Shown here one piece after another: positions 8,715 through 17,396 of a DNA stretch of 25,818 bases (within the stretch, counting starts at the first letter, position 1; the number at the start of each line of letters is the position of its first letter). Where the stretch lies: NCBI GenBank assembly GCA_002360455.1, contig DEQQ01000071.1:1-25818 (forward strand). The letters run 5' to 3'. The stretch comes from Saprospiraceae bacterium UBA3362 (GTDB taxonomy: Bacteria; Bacteroidota; Bacteroidia; Chitinophagales; Saprospiraceae). The notes under the pieces are model-generated. The model worked only from the letters and a program-made list of their open reading frames with translations. It searched no databases and was not told the origin of the DNA. The position numbers were made by a program, and so were the translations under genes.

Positions 8715-10283
8715 CTACTGAGCAATTTGGATCAATACGGATTTCTGAAGAATTCCATGACTTACCCTTAAATGGTAATTTCCGGGAGGAAAGTCTTCGT
8801 TTTCAAAACTAAATTTGTGCAAACCGGCTTCAACCTTTCCTGAGTATATCACTTTTACTAGTCTTCCAAGAGGATCAAATAATTGAATTTGCAATTGTCC
8901 GCGTTCAGTACTAAGCTCAACAATAGCGGTTTCGACCAAAGGATTTGGGTAACACTTGACCCTGAGACGTTCAACAGAGAGATGATAATCTTCTATAGAA
9001 GTTGTGGAACAATTATTCTTGATAATGGGTAAGCTGTTGAATTTCTTAAGCAAAATTTGATCTTGCTGACCTGAATTGACACAAAACCAATCTTTCAACA
9101 CAGAAGCATAAATGGTCCTAAAATCAAACTGCATGGGCACGTTATCATTCACAGAAACATTGGATGATATTTGAGGATTTGCTCCCAAAACTCCCGATTG
9201 TATGGATTCTCCAAACACAAACATAGGTCCCGCAGCACCATGATCTGTCCCATTACTCGCATTGTCCTTGACTCTTCTTCCGAATTCTGAAAACGTCATT
9301 CCTATCACTCTCTTTGACAAGTTCATACCCTCAAGGTCTCGCTGAAATGACAATACAGCATCTCCCAATTGCTGCAATAAGCCGGCATGCGCCCCGGTTC
9401 CTTTACCCTGTTCTGCATGGGTATCAAATCCAAATAAACCAACTAAATAAAGTCTCGTCTTAAGACCTCCTTTGATCAATCTGGCTACGGCCTTAAGTGT
9501 ATCTCCCAAATAATTTGCAGCAGGATATTGTGCAACATTTGTTCCTTTAAGATAAGAAGCTATTAAAGCATCGGCATAAGATTTAGACTGTCTTGAGATT
9601 GTTCTTATATAATTGATTTCTGTTCCTCGAGGCGTATTATCTGTCGGATCATTGACTCCATTTGGCCAACCTCCAAAAATATCGGGATTGCTCACATTCA
9701 TCGCCATCTGTGCATTGGGTCCTTGAAACAGCAATGGCAAATTGGCTCCAAGTTGAATAGCCAATGGATCAGGATTGTTGGCATTTGGATAATTCAATGG
9801 AAAACCGGGAAATTCCGAATCCAAATATCTTCCTAACCAACCGGAATCTATTACCTGATTGGCATCGGATGCGCTCGTCCAAATATCTGTGGATCTGAAA
9901 TGTGAAAAATTAGGCAATGGATATCCAACAGATTGAATAATAGACAATTTTTGTTCATTGTATAATGTTTGAAGGCCTCCCAATGCAGGGTGCAAGCCCA
10001 CATTGCTGTTTCCATTCAACCTAAGAACTTCATTGGATGGAATAAGAATATTGGGTCTTGCTACAGACAAATTTCCATATTGATCCAAAGGAATAACAGT
10101 ATTCAATCCATCGTTTCCACCACTCAAAAAAATTAATACCATCACATGATCGGTATCTACAGTTGGGTTTAATAATTCTGACAGTTGACTGTTGGCAGAA
10201 AAAGCATTGGCAGGAATTCCATTGATGATTGTGGGAACCACTATTCCTGTGGCTGCTGATTGTATAAATTTTCTACGACGCAT
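8715..10283 (-). CDS. DUF1501 protein with Tat-like signal and T9SS type A sorting domain
   Basis: The start is ATG 10283 (522 residues); an in-frame TTG lies three codons earlier. The N-terminus MRRRKFIQSAATGI resembles a twin-arginine signal, as is usual in DUF1501 proteins. The sulfatase/phosphatase-like core has FLSGGNDGLNTVIP near residue 50 and, later, GMTFSEFGRRVKDN and TDHGAAGPMFVFG, typical of the family. The last ~80 residues begin with CYPNPL and form a beta-rich domain with LFDPLGRLVK and GNYHLRVS. This is a T9SS type A C-terminal sorting domain, so the protein should reach the cell surface or medium. Catalytic function of DUF1501 is not established. It lies 37 bp downstream of its constant partner, a DUF1800 gene, and the two probably act together. 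Confidence 0.9.
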   Translation of the reverse strand: MRRRKFIQSAATGIVVPTIINGIPANAFSANSQLSELLNPTVDTDHVMVLIFLSGGNDGLNTVIPLDQYGNLSVARPNILIPSNEVLRLNGNSNVGLHPALGGLQTLYNEQKLSIIQSVGYPLPNFSHFRSTDIWTSASDANQVIDSGWLGRYLDSEFPGFPLNYPNANNPDPLAIQLGANLPLLFQGPNAQMAMNVSNPDIFGGWPNGVNDPTDNTPRGTEINYIRTISRQSKSYADALIASYLKGTNVAQYPAANYLGDTLKAVARLIKGGLKTRLYLVGLFGFDTHAEQGKGTGAHAGLLQQLGDAVLSFQRDLEGMNLSKRVIGMTFSEFGRRVKDNASNGTDHGAAGPMFVFGESIQSGVLGANPQISSNVSVNDNVPMQFDFRTIYASVLKDWFCVNSGQQDQILLKKFNSLPIIKNNCSTTSIEDYHLSVERLRVKCYPNPLVETAIVELSTERGQLQIQLFDPLGRLVKVIYSGKVEAGLHKFSFENEDFPPGNYHLRVSHGILQKSVLIQIAQ

Positions 10284-10320
10284 GAGGTTCAAATTGATGA
10301 TTCTGTTAGAAGAAAAAGGC

Positions 10321-11961
10321 TTAACTCAAATGATATTCTGCTTGACTGATTATTTCTTTATAAAATGAGCTCAATCTTGTACTCACAGCACTTTTTACAA
10401 TGGGATCATTCGGTTTTGCTTGGAATTCTGCCCAAGCTACAGTCCAATAGGACTCATCCGGTAAACCTGCATACAAAAAGTTTTTAAAATATTGAACAGA
10501 TTGATCACTCAATGGGAGATTGTACAAATATCGGATTGCATCTATCGTGAGTTCTTGAGCAGATGATGGATTGGACATTTGCAAAGTAAAAGGAATAGGA
10601 TCAATTTTCATTATCAATCCACTAATATTAATTCCTGCGCCGCTGTTCATTCCTTCGGCTACTTTGTTTCTATTGGCAAGTGTATCTGCATTTATCCAAA
10701 TTTCGTGATACTGCGGAGATTGATACCAAGCCTGCCAACCGGAAACCAAAGGAGGGTCTGCTATATTGAGTCCTTGGTAGGCAGACAATATCGCCACCAA
10801 ACCCCAACCTTGATATGTATTCAACAAATCTTTATTAGGCAAGGTCACAGAAAACTCCCTGACCATCCCTACTGCATAATCCAATGGATTTTTTATCACA
10901 CATCCGCGGTTATACAAATCGTAAAAATGTGCAGATTTGAATAATGTAGAAAGAATGGGTTTTATCTCATATCCATTGGCTTTAAATTGATCAGCCAAGG
11001 GTCTGATTATCGTATTCTCAATGGTATCATCTATTTTATAATAAATAAAAAATTGATACAGCTTTCTCACCAAATGCCGAGCCGTTTCAGTTTGATCAAA
11101 TAACATTGTGATCAATTCATTCAACTCGGAATCGCCATCCAACTTCCCTGCAATGACTTTATTATTGAAAAAAGAAGAAAATGTTTTGGTCCCTAAATCA
11201 TGTTCAGTAAACAAGAAAAAATAACTCATCGGCGACGTGAGGGGATTGATTCTATGCCCTGTCAGCACTCTTGCCGCAGCTTTCACATCATCCTCTGTAT
11301 ACTTTGAGTCCGGTCCTTTGCCCACAGTAAACAATTCCAATAATTCTCGACCATAGTTTTCATCAGGTGCATTTTTGGAGTTGAGATAGCCATTAAGATA
11401 TCGTAACATGCACAAATCTTTGCTCATTCTGAAAGTCAATTGCTTGAAATTTCCCAAACAATTGTCGCGCATCAATTTATAATAATAGTACACCACTTGA
11501 GCTGCTTGAACCGTATCAGCTTCAGTTGCAAAATGATTGTGCCAAAACAAGGTCATTTTTTCCACGATGGTCGTCTTTTGCTGCACCATATTTCCTGTCC
11601 ACCAGGCTTTCACCACATTCATTCTAGCCTGATAATACTCCGGAGGAAGTGCGGCATTCAATGGTGCGTTCACAAAGGTTTTACCGTACGGAGCATCCGG
11701 ATCTGGCACTGTAGGAGTGCTGTACACATTCACCGGAGGATCGGGAATTGCATCCAAGTTTAGAAGTGAATCCACAGCCTGACTCATACTCATCGCAGCC
11801 AGCCTTTTGACGTCCTCTACCTTCGCCCCAAAACAAAGTCTTTTTAATAAATGATTGGAAGTGGACTCATCCCATTTACCACTGTAGGGTGTAAGATCAG
11901 ACTGAGGTGGGACATACTCTTGCTTACTCAACAAAGAGTTAAAAAATTCCGTACGATTCAT
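10321..11961 (-). CDS. DUF1800 domain protein
   Basis: The 546-residue protein belongs to the DUF1800 family, whose function is not known. Conserved family segments are visible: HLLKRLCFGAKVEDVKRL near the N-terminus, MTLFWHNHFATE near residue 140, and NYGRELLELFTVG followed by YTEDDVKAAARVLTGHR near residues 200-235. It lacks an obvious cleavable signal peptide, in contrast to its DUF1501 partner, and no C-terminal sorting domain is present. The ATG start at 11961 falls inside the left arm of a 9-bp inverted repeat (11960-11998), so translation or transcription could be controlled there. DUF1800 and DUF1501 genes occur as adjacent pairs in many Bacteroidota, Planctomycetota and Proteobacteria, which supports a shared but undefined role. 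Confidence 0.88.
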   Translation of the reverse strand: MNRTEFFNSLLSKQEYVPPQSDLTPYSGKWDESTSNHLLKRLCFGAKVEDVKRLAAMSMSQAVDSLLNLDAIPDPPVNVYSTPTVPDPDAPYGKTFVNAPLNAALPPEYYQARMNVVKAWWTGNMVQQKTTIVEKMTLFWHNHFATEADTVQAAQVVYYYYKLMRDNCLGNFKQLTFRMSKDLCMLRYLNGYLNSKNAPDENYGRELLELFTVGKGPDSKYTEDDVKAAARVLTGHRINPLTSPMSYFFLFTEHDLGTKTFSSFFNNKVIAGKLDGDSELNELITMLFDQTETARHLVRKLYQFFIYYKIDDTIENTIIRPLADQFKANGYEIKPILSTLFKSAHFYDLYNRGCVIKNPLDYAVGMVREFSVTLPNKDLLNTYQGWGLVAILSAYQGLNIADPPLVSGWQAWYQSPQYHEIWINADTLANRNKVAEGMNSGAGINISGLIMKIDPIPFTLQMSNPSSAQELTIDAIRYLYNLPLSDQSVQYFKNFLYAGLPDESYWTVAWAEFQAKPNDPIVKSAVSTRLSSFYKEIISQAEYHLS

Positions 11962-11998
11962 ATAGAATATTTAACGACACAAGATAAGAATTCTATAT
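11960..11998. promoter_or_regulatory. Inverted repeat overlapping the DUF1800 start codon
   Basis: Perfect 9-bp arms atatagaat (11960-11968) and attctatat (11990-11998) are separated by 21 bases. The left arm contains two bases of the start codon of the minus-strand DUF1800 gene. It could be an operator or a weak mRNA hairpin masking the start codon. The AT-only composition makes chance occurrence plausible. Confidence 0.3.
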
Positions 11999-12034
11999 AA
12001 AATAAAAAGTAAAATGAAAATTTTAATCAAAAAT

Positions 12035-12796
12035 TTATTTGTTCAAGGCCTTATCTCTGAGCCTTTGTAAAAACGGTGAGGCAAAAATAAATCCTTGCAA
12101 TATTTCATTGTCAGATTGTAAAACCTCATGCTTACTTCCATTCCAAGCCAGCTTTCCTTCGTAAAGCAGAAAAATATTATCTCCTATTTCCATTACAGAA
12201 TTCATATCATGAGTATTGATAACGGTTATAATATTGTTCTCCTTGGTAATATCCGAAATCAATTGATCAATGACGATACTTGTCTTTGGATCCAATCCGG
12301 AGTTTGGCTCATCACAAAATAAATACTTTGGATTTAGGGCAATTGCTCTGGCTATTCCTACTCTCTTCTGCATACCGCCCGAAAGTTCAGAGGGAAATTT
12401 GCTGTTATTTCCGGTAAGCGAAACACGCTCCAGACAAAAATCCACCCTCTTATTTTTTTCTCCCAAGGTCATGTTTGTAAACATGTCCAAAGGAAACCTG
12501 ATATTCTGTTCAACATTCATAAAATCAAACAATGCAGAACCTTGAAACAACATCCCTATTTTCATTCTGAGGCTTCTCATCTGATCCTTACTCAAAGAAA
12601 AAAAATCCTGATCGTCATACCAAACTTTTCCTGCATTGGGCTCGATCAACCCAATCAAAATTTTGAGCAGAACCGTTTTCCCTGCTCCTGATCTGCCTAT
12701 GATAAGATTATTCTTTCCCGGCTCAAAACTGCAACTGACATCCTTAAGTACCTCCTGTTGCCCAAAACTTTTTATGATATTTACTGCTCTTATCAT
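12035..12796 (-). CDS. mlaF: MlaF-type ABC transporter ATP-binding protein
   Basis: This is the 253-residue ATPase subunit of an MCE-type lipid transporter, which moves phospholipids between the inner and outer membranes. Walker A GRSGAGKT is at 34-41, Q-loop Gln85 in GMLFQGSALFD, ABC signature LSGGMQKR at 138-145, Walker B YLFCDEP with Glu163, and switch His196. The GMLFQGSALF segment and the adjacent MlaE-type permease separate it from ordinary ABC importers. The ATG at 12796 overlaps the permease stop by four bases (ATGA), a sign of translational coupling. The periplasmic MCE-domain subunit (MlaD) that normally completes the complex is not next to it; downstream lies the DUF1800 gene after a 73-bp gap. 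Confidence 0.9.
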   Translation of the reverse strand: MIRAVNIIKSFGQQEVLKDVSCSFEPGKNNLIIGRSGAGKTVLLKILIGLIEPNAGKVWYDDQDFFSLSKDQMRSLRMKIGMLFQGSALFDFMNVEQNIRFPLDMFTNMTLGEKNKRVDFCLERVSLTGNNSKFPSELSGGMQKRVGIARAIALNPKYLFCDEPNSGLDPKTSIVIDQLISDITKENNIITVINTHDMNSVMEIGDNIFLLYEGKLAWNGSKHEVLQSDNEILQGFIFASPFLQRLRDKALNK

Positions 12797-13536
12797 ACCG
12801 CCATAATCATTGCTATGAGATAATCGGAGAGTAATATCAATATGTTAGAATAAACCACTGCTTGCGTACTTGCATTGCCCAATTCTATGCTCCCACCTTT
12901 CACAAAATATCCCTGATAACAAGATACAGAAGTGAGAATAAATGAAAAAACAAAAGCTTTGACAAACATCATCCAAACATTATACGGAATAAAAAAACTT
13001 CTAAGACCTTGCACATATTCACTATGTGCAAACAATCCGGTAGGAACGCTGGCCAAATATCCTCCCATTATGCTGATAAAGGCTCCTACACAAACTAACA
13101 TGGGAATCACTATCAATGCCGCAATAATCTTGGGCTGCACCAAATAAGCTGCAGTGTTCACTCCCATGATCTCCATAGCATCTATATGTTCTTTTTGACG
13201 CATTCCTCCCAGTTCTGCTGCAAGATTTGAGCCCACTTTTCCGGCCAACACCATGCACGAAAATGTAGGTGCAAGCTCAATAATGGTCATATCTCTCACG
13301 ATATATCCTATGTAATATCTCGGAATCATTGAGCCACCCATCTGATATGAAAACTGTATTGCTGTTACCGCCCCAATAAATATGGCAATGATACCCACGA
13401 TGACAATAGAACCTATCCCAATACTGTTCATCTGACGTAGAGTTTCTGCCCAATACATGGACATCTTTTCAGGCTTTTTGAACACCTGTCCCAGCCATTT
13501 TATATACCTTCCAAAATGGAAAATGATCCTTAACAT
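12793..13536 (-). CDS. mlaE: MlaE-type ABC transporter permease
   Basis: This is the inner-membrane permease of an MCE lipid-transport complex. I choose ATG 13536 (247 residues). The frame opens earlier at a GTG (13587), but those 17 extra codons are read from the repeat element and have no family resemblance. Hydrophobic helices and the family segment VLAGKVGSNLAAELGGMR (a conserved cytoplasmic helix of MlaE) followed by EHIDAMEIMGVN are clear. The C-terminal half has PKIIAALIVIPML and a glycine-rich helix, also usual. It overlaps mlaF by four bases. A TATCTTTG -7 box lies only 8 bases before the start, so a leaderless or very short-leader transcript is possible. Confidence 0.9.
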   Translation of the reverse strand: MLRIIFHFGRYIKWLGQVFKKPEKMSMYWAETLRQMNSIGIGSIVIVGIIAIFIGAVTAIQFSYQMGGSMIPRYYIGYIVRDMTIIELAPTFSCMVLAGKVGSNLAAELGGMRQKEHIDAMEIMGVNTAAYLVQPKIIAALIVIPMLVCVGAFISIMGGYLASVPTGLFAHSEYVQGLRSFFIPYNVWMMFVKAFVFSFILTSVSCYQGYFVKGGSIELGNASTQAVVYSNILILLSDYLIAMIMAV

Positions 13537-13543
13537 AAGACTG

Positions 13544-13551
13544 CAAAGATA
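13544..13551 (-). promoter_or_regulatory. Candidate -7 box for mlaE-mlaF
   Basis: The minus strand reads TATCTTTG, an exact TAnnTTTG match, 7 bases before the mlaE ATG at 13536. Transcription would begin almost at the start codon. No convincing -33 element was found, and repeat copy B begins about 30 bp further upstream. Confidence 0.35.
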
Positions 13552-13579
13552 CAGTAATTGTGCAGAACTTTGGCTGTGT

Positions 13580-13660
13580 CCCTGCACTTCGTTTGGGTCG
13601 CTCCCTTACGGAGTGCTCCGTTCCGGAGCCGTCCCTTCGGGACCTCCTTCGGAGTCCTCC
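13580..13660. repeat. Mini-hairpin array, copy B (palindromic repeat element)
   Basis: This GC-rich block lies in the gap between the predicted outer-membrane protein gene and mlaE. The head CCCTGCA (13580-13586), N8, GGGTCG (13595-13600) matches copy A on the opposite strand. It is followed by stem-loops with three-base loops TTC: gctccg/cggagc (13615-13629), gtccc/gggac (13631-13643) and ctcc/ggag (13644-13654), plus a weaker ctcc/ggag pair at 13601-13613. A further hairpin gatcaa-ccta-ttgatc (13674-13689) and a run of ten A follow it. The array-like design with constant TTC loops is not that of a single terminator. Confidence 0.7.
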
Positions 13661-13721
13661 AGGCAGCTCACAGGATCAACCTATTGATCAAAAAAAAAAG
13701 GCTCCAATCCTATCCCTCTTT

Positions 13722-14606
13722 TTAAAAGTATTTTCGAATCCCAAAATTAGAAGTGTGAGCAAATTGATTGTCATCCAATACCTTAAACAAGGTAAGCAAT
13801 CCTTCAAATTCCCAACTGCGATAGAAATATTTGTAAGCTATCCCAAGCTGAAAATAAGAACTAAAATCATGATCAATATAGGTATCTCCATTTATCCTTA
13901 TTTTCCTTTTGATAATCCATTGAGGCGTATAATTGATCAAAGAATAGATGTAGTGTCTTTGTAAAAATAATATTCCGGGCAAAAAATTGATCGGGAATGA
14001 GTTTTGAAAATAATGTGACTTCTCATTAGAAAACAAATCAGAGTTGATATTTTCAGAAAGAAAACCAATATCAGAAAACAATCTCCACGAACCAATGTGC
14101 AGGTCATTAAAAAATTGAGTTTGCCAAGTGAATCCATCCCAATCTACAAAACCATTTTGACTCAGATTTTTTCCTGTAGCAATGCCCACGGCATGCTGTG
14201 CTGTCCACTTGGTTCCTATAGAATGTCTCAATACAATTTGGAGTGAACTCAGTGCGGTCTTTCTATAATCTAAAAATTGTGTAGACTTCTGATTCAAAGG
14301 TTCCAAAAATGACAATTGAGATGCCTTTACTACCGATCTTAATTTGAGTCTCGCTCCTATATTGAAATGCTCATTCAAACCGTACATGAACTCAGGATAA
14401 ACAGACCAAAAAACTTGATCTACATCTCCTCCAACCAATCCCCTGAATTCTCTAAAATAATTGCTAAAAATCCTAGCATCTCCATGTCCTTTTTGATAAA
14501 ACAAAGAACCTCGATTAGGGTTAAAATAATTTTGTTGTCCAAATCCATTGGGCAACCAAAATAAATTGGATAAACTAAGAAAAACTAAAATTAACAATGT
14601 CTTCAT
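13722..14606 (-). CDS. Predicted outer-membrane beta-barrel protein, unknown function
   Basis: The 294-residue protein starts with a clear signal peptide (residues 1-23, cleavage probably before QQNYFNP). The rest has alternating short beta-like segments, many aromatic residues at strand ends and a C-terminal Phe (GIRKYF), all features of outer-membrane barrels. It contains no domain that I recognise. The segments GLNEHFNIGARLKLR and QLGIAYKYFYRSWEFEG look like consecutive transmembrane strands. It follows the small membrane protein gene after 29 bp, which suggests the same transcription unit as the penicillin-acylase-family gene. I infer barrel and location from composition; function is open. 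Confidence 0.7.
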   Translation of the reverse strand: MKTLLILVFLSLSNLFWLPNGFGQQNYFNPNRGSLFYQKGHGDARIFSNYFREFRGLVGGDVDQVFWSVYPEFMYGLNEHFNIGARLKLRSVVKASQLSFLEPLNQKSTQFLDYRKTALSSLQIVLRHSIGTKWTAQHAVGIATGKNLSQNGFVDWDGFTWQTQFFNDLHIGSWRLFSDIGFLSENINSDLFSNEKSHYFQNSFPINFLPGILFLQRHYIYSLINYTPQWIIKRKIRINGDTYIDHDFSSYFQLGIAYKYFYRSWEFEGLLTLFKVLDDNQFAHTSNFGIRKYF

Positions 14607-14635
14607 AATTAGTATAATTGAACTAAATAAAACGT

Positions 14636-14989
14636 TTACTTCCTCATCAACACCCGAATACTACTTCCAAGCGATGCGCCCAAGGCCGCGGTCATTCCTC
14701 CTATAAACGCAGTAAGATATTTCAATTGCATGGCAGACACAGACTGAAATACCTCACCTATCATTACACTCAATCGAGATTGCACTCCGCCATCCAAATA
14801 GAGACAAAATAACAACCAACTCATAAATCCTACTGACATTGTAATGGCAAACGCCGCCAAGCTGTTCTTCATTAAGAAAAAAGAAGCTATAACAGAGCCA
14901 AAAAACAAGACATACACGGGACTAATTTGATCTTGAGGCATCAAACTAAATAATACAATACATATTGAAAATAATATAGACTTACTCAT
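14636..14989 (-). CDS. Small integral membrane protein, unknown function
   Basis: The 117-residue protein is mostly hydrophobic, with about three or four possible membrane helices. One lies near the N-terminus, one around residues 27-42, one around 45-65, and a Gly/Ala-rich one near 93-110 before a basic C-terminus (RVLMRK). I recognise no family. It sits 8 bp after the penicillin-acylase-family gene and 29 bp before the predicted barrel gene, so it is probably translated from the same mRNA. The tight spacing, the consistent frame and a proper ATG support a real gene. Confidence 0.65.
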   Translation of the reverse strand: MSKSILFSICIVLFSLMPQDQISPVYVLFFGSVIASFFLMKNSLAAFAITMSVGFMSWLLFCLYLDGGVQSRLSVMIGEVFQSVSAMQLKYLTAFIGGMTAALGASLGSSIRVLMRK

Positions 14990-14997
14990 AAAATGAA

Positions 14998-17394
14998 TTA
15001 TTTTGAATTAAGCTTGATTGAATAAACATATTTTTTTTGTCTCATCGCTACATCGGTATCATACTCTAATGCGTAATGATTCCCCAATCTCCAATCCTCA
15101 ATCATCTGATCGTAATATTGAGATCCGGGGTGACCGGACTGCCCTCCGGGATAAATTCCGTAGGCATTGACTCCATCTTTTTGGTGTTCTACAACCATCC
15201 TCCATGATGGACCAAAAGTTTTGGCTGCTGCATTGATAATATCTGCATTCCCTGAGCAACTCAGATGATACTTTCCAAACGCAGGAATCCTCGCCATATG
15301 AGGAATTGCCGCATCTTTGAATTCTCCCCAAGAATGTAGACCAGGATGTTTGGTCAGATATTGCAAGGTGGAATCCCAAGCCAACTTCACAATGTCGCAG
15401 GCCGACTCTTTTTGCGGACTATTGACAAGATCAAAATAAATATGATTTGAGTTGGCTTTCATTAATTCTATGGTGTTTTGGTCATTGGGAACTGCAACAA
15501 ATTTCTTTGTTGTATCCTGATAAATTTCATCCCAAACCAGCTTATGAAAATAATCACTCCACAAATCAAAATACACCGGCGCTACAGAGTTGGAATCATA
15601 GTTTCTGTCCCATTTTGCCAACATATAGGCCGGACTTCCAACGGTGGTATCTACGCATCCAAAAAAAGAGGGCAGCTCAAGCTCAGCTTTCAATGAGTAA
15701 TTATTGAACTGCATTTTTTTCATTTTATCAACCGTCCACTGATTTTCATTTTCTAACAAGCGATTGACCATAATTCCTCTGAAGTCTCTAAAGTCTCCGT
15801 CGTTGTAATAATTTGGATAAGATTCATCTGTAGATTTCTGATTTGCAGAAGAAATAAATCCCCTTGACGGATTATGAGTATAAGGATTGAACTCGGAAGG
15901 AATAAATCCATGCCAAGCATTTTTTGAATCAGAGCCGTCTAACACAAATCTACCTTGTTGAAAATTTTTGATAGGCATATTTCCTTGCACTGTCAGAGCT
16001 ATTTCTCCATCTTTACTCATGAATGCAAAATTTTGAGCCGGATACGGAAATTTTTTGATGGCATTTCTGTAGTCAGAAAAATTTTTTGCTTTGTTCAAAT
16101 CAGTAAAAACGTCCATTTCGCAGTACTGTGAAGGCTCATTTACAATCCAATGCATTGCAAGATCAAATTTAGATTGAGATGGCTGTGTAAAAACGATTGG
16201 TCCCCATACTGTCCACCTCACTGTATCAATCACATCCTCCTTGCCTTTTACTTTTATATTCTCTATAACAAGCTCAGTATTCTTCCATTCACCATCCAAC
16301 TTATATTGCTGCTTCTTCTCATCCTTCCATTCTATTTTATACCAATCCATCACATCCCATCCCCCATTGGTGACACCCCAGGCTATATTCTGATTAAACC
16401 CAATTACTACACCCGGAATTCCTGCAAATGTAACTCCATACACATTGAAGGCAGGGGTAATCATTTGTTGTTCGAACCAGATATTGGGAAGTGTAAGTGT
16501 CAAATGTGGATCGTTGCAAAGCAATGGATTTCCTGCTGCCGCTTTACTTCCGTTCACAGCCCAATTATTTGAACCCAATCCAGAAATTCCCGGCTCGCGA
16601 TGTTGTTCCAAAAAGCCTATATCCATTGCATCGCCATTGATTCCTTTCATACTATCCAAGCTAAAACTCCATTTAGTTTCCTTAGGAATCACAGGACTCT
16701 GATCTTTTGAAAATTCAGGAAACAATCTGTTAAATTCCTCTCCAAAAAAAGCCTTTGCATTGGTCATCTCTACATCCCATTCTCTACCACATAAAACTTC
16801 TGCCATACTCTTATGAAAAAGTGCTGATTTATAGGGTGTCCATTTTTCAGGTTTAAATCCCATCAGTTTATATTCTATTGGCAGATCCTTTTCACTCATT
16901 CCTTCAATAAAATAATTTATTCCATCTGCATAGGCCTCACACAATGCGTAGGACTGTGGATATTTTTTCCATACTTCCACACTGTTTCGCGCTGATCTTG
17001 AAATCCCTTTTCTTCTTTTATTCTTATCAAACTCCAATGCTTTCTCTCCAATCAATTCACTAATTCTCCCTTCAGCTGCACGAGTAGAAAAATCCATTTG
17101 CCACAATCTGAAGTAAGCATGAATATAACCTTGTAAAAAATAGGCATCTTCTGTTTTCTCAGCATAAATATGCGGCACCATCCGATCATCAAGATAAATT
17201 TCACCTTTATATTTTGGGTGCTTTAATTCCATATTCATTTTCGAATCCATTGAATAAGCATTTTGCCAAAATCCTTTTTGTGGAGAAAAAAAACCAGCCA
17301 ACTGAGGTAACTGAGTTCCTTTAATTTCCAGGTTAATATGCATCAAGTACAACCAAGCTGCAGAAAGCGCTGCCAAGACTATCAATCTAATCAT
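14998..17394 (-). CDS. Penicillin acylase family protein (Ntn hydrolase)
   Basis: This is a 798-residue precursor of an N-terminal-nucleophile amidohydrolase. The family cleaves amide bonds of beta-lactams, acyl-homoserine lactones or other N-acyl compounds in the periplasm. An N-terminal hydrophobic segment (about 1-20) would export or anchor it. The alpha-chain motif YAEKTEDAYFLQGYIHA (about 76-92) is present. The autoprocessing site is GLG-SNNWAVNGSKAAAGNP, making Ser275 the predicted nucleophile, followed by LLCNDPHL. Cleavage before Ser275 would give an alpha chain of about 250 residues and a beta chain of 524, the usual proportions. Start ATG 17394 lies 2 bp after the yaaA stop. The substrate cannot be predicted from sequence. 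Confidence 0.92.
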   Translation of the reverse strand: MIRLIVLAALSAAWLYLMHINLEIKGTQLPQLAGFFSPQKGFWQNAYSMDSKMNMELKHPKYKGEIYLDDRMVPHIYAEKTEDAYFLQGYIHAYFRLWQMDFSTRAAEGRISELIGEKALEFDKNKRRKGISRSARNSVEVWKKYPQSYALCEAYADGINYFIEGMSEKDLPIEYKLMGFKPEKWTPYKSALFHKSMAEVLCGREWDVEMTNAKAFFGEEFNRLFPEFSKDQSPVIPKETKWSFSLDSMKGINGDAMDIGFLEQHREPGISGLGSNNWAVNGSKAAAGNPLLCNDPHLTLTLPNIWFEQQMITPAFNVYGVTFAGIPGVVIGFNQNIAWGVTNGGWDVMDWYKIEWKDEKKQQYKLDGEWKNTELVIENIKVKGKEDVIDTVRWTVWGPIVFTQPSQSKFDLAMHWIVNEPSQYCEMDVFTDLNKAKNFSDYRNAIKKFPYPAQNFAFMSKDGEIALTVQGNMPIKNFQQGRFVLDGSDSKNAWHGFIPSEFNPYTHNPSRGFISSANQKSTDESYPNYYNDGDFRDFRGIMVNRLLENENQWTVDKMKKMQFNNYSLKAELELPSFFGCVDTTVGSPAYMLAKWDRNYDSNSVAPVYFDLWSDYFHKLVWDEIYQDTTKKFVAVPNDQNTIELMKANSNHIYFDLVNSPQKESACDIVKLAWDSTLQYLTKHPGLHSWGEFKDAAIPHMARIPAFGKYHLSCSGNADIINAAAKTFGPSWRMVVEHQKDGVNAYGIYPGGQSGHPGSQYYDQMIEDWRLGNHYALEYDTDVAMRQKKYVYSIKLNSK

Positions 17395-17396
17395 AT

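Noticed and set aside
8636..8725. 30-residue N-terminal extension of FadN
   Set aside because: It overlaps the end of the DUF1501 gene and is not conserved; family members begin a few residues before the NAD-binding motif, which fits GTG 8635.
13537..13587. N-terminal extension of MlaE to the GTG at 13587
   Set aside because: The 17 extra codons come partly from repeat copy B, do not resemble the family and would include the candidate -7 box.
13601..13699. Repeat copy B as an ordinary Rho-independent terminator of the upstream minus-strand gene
   Set aside because: Several successive hairpins are present, and on the minus strand the T-run precedes them, opposite to terminator order.
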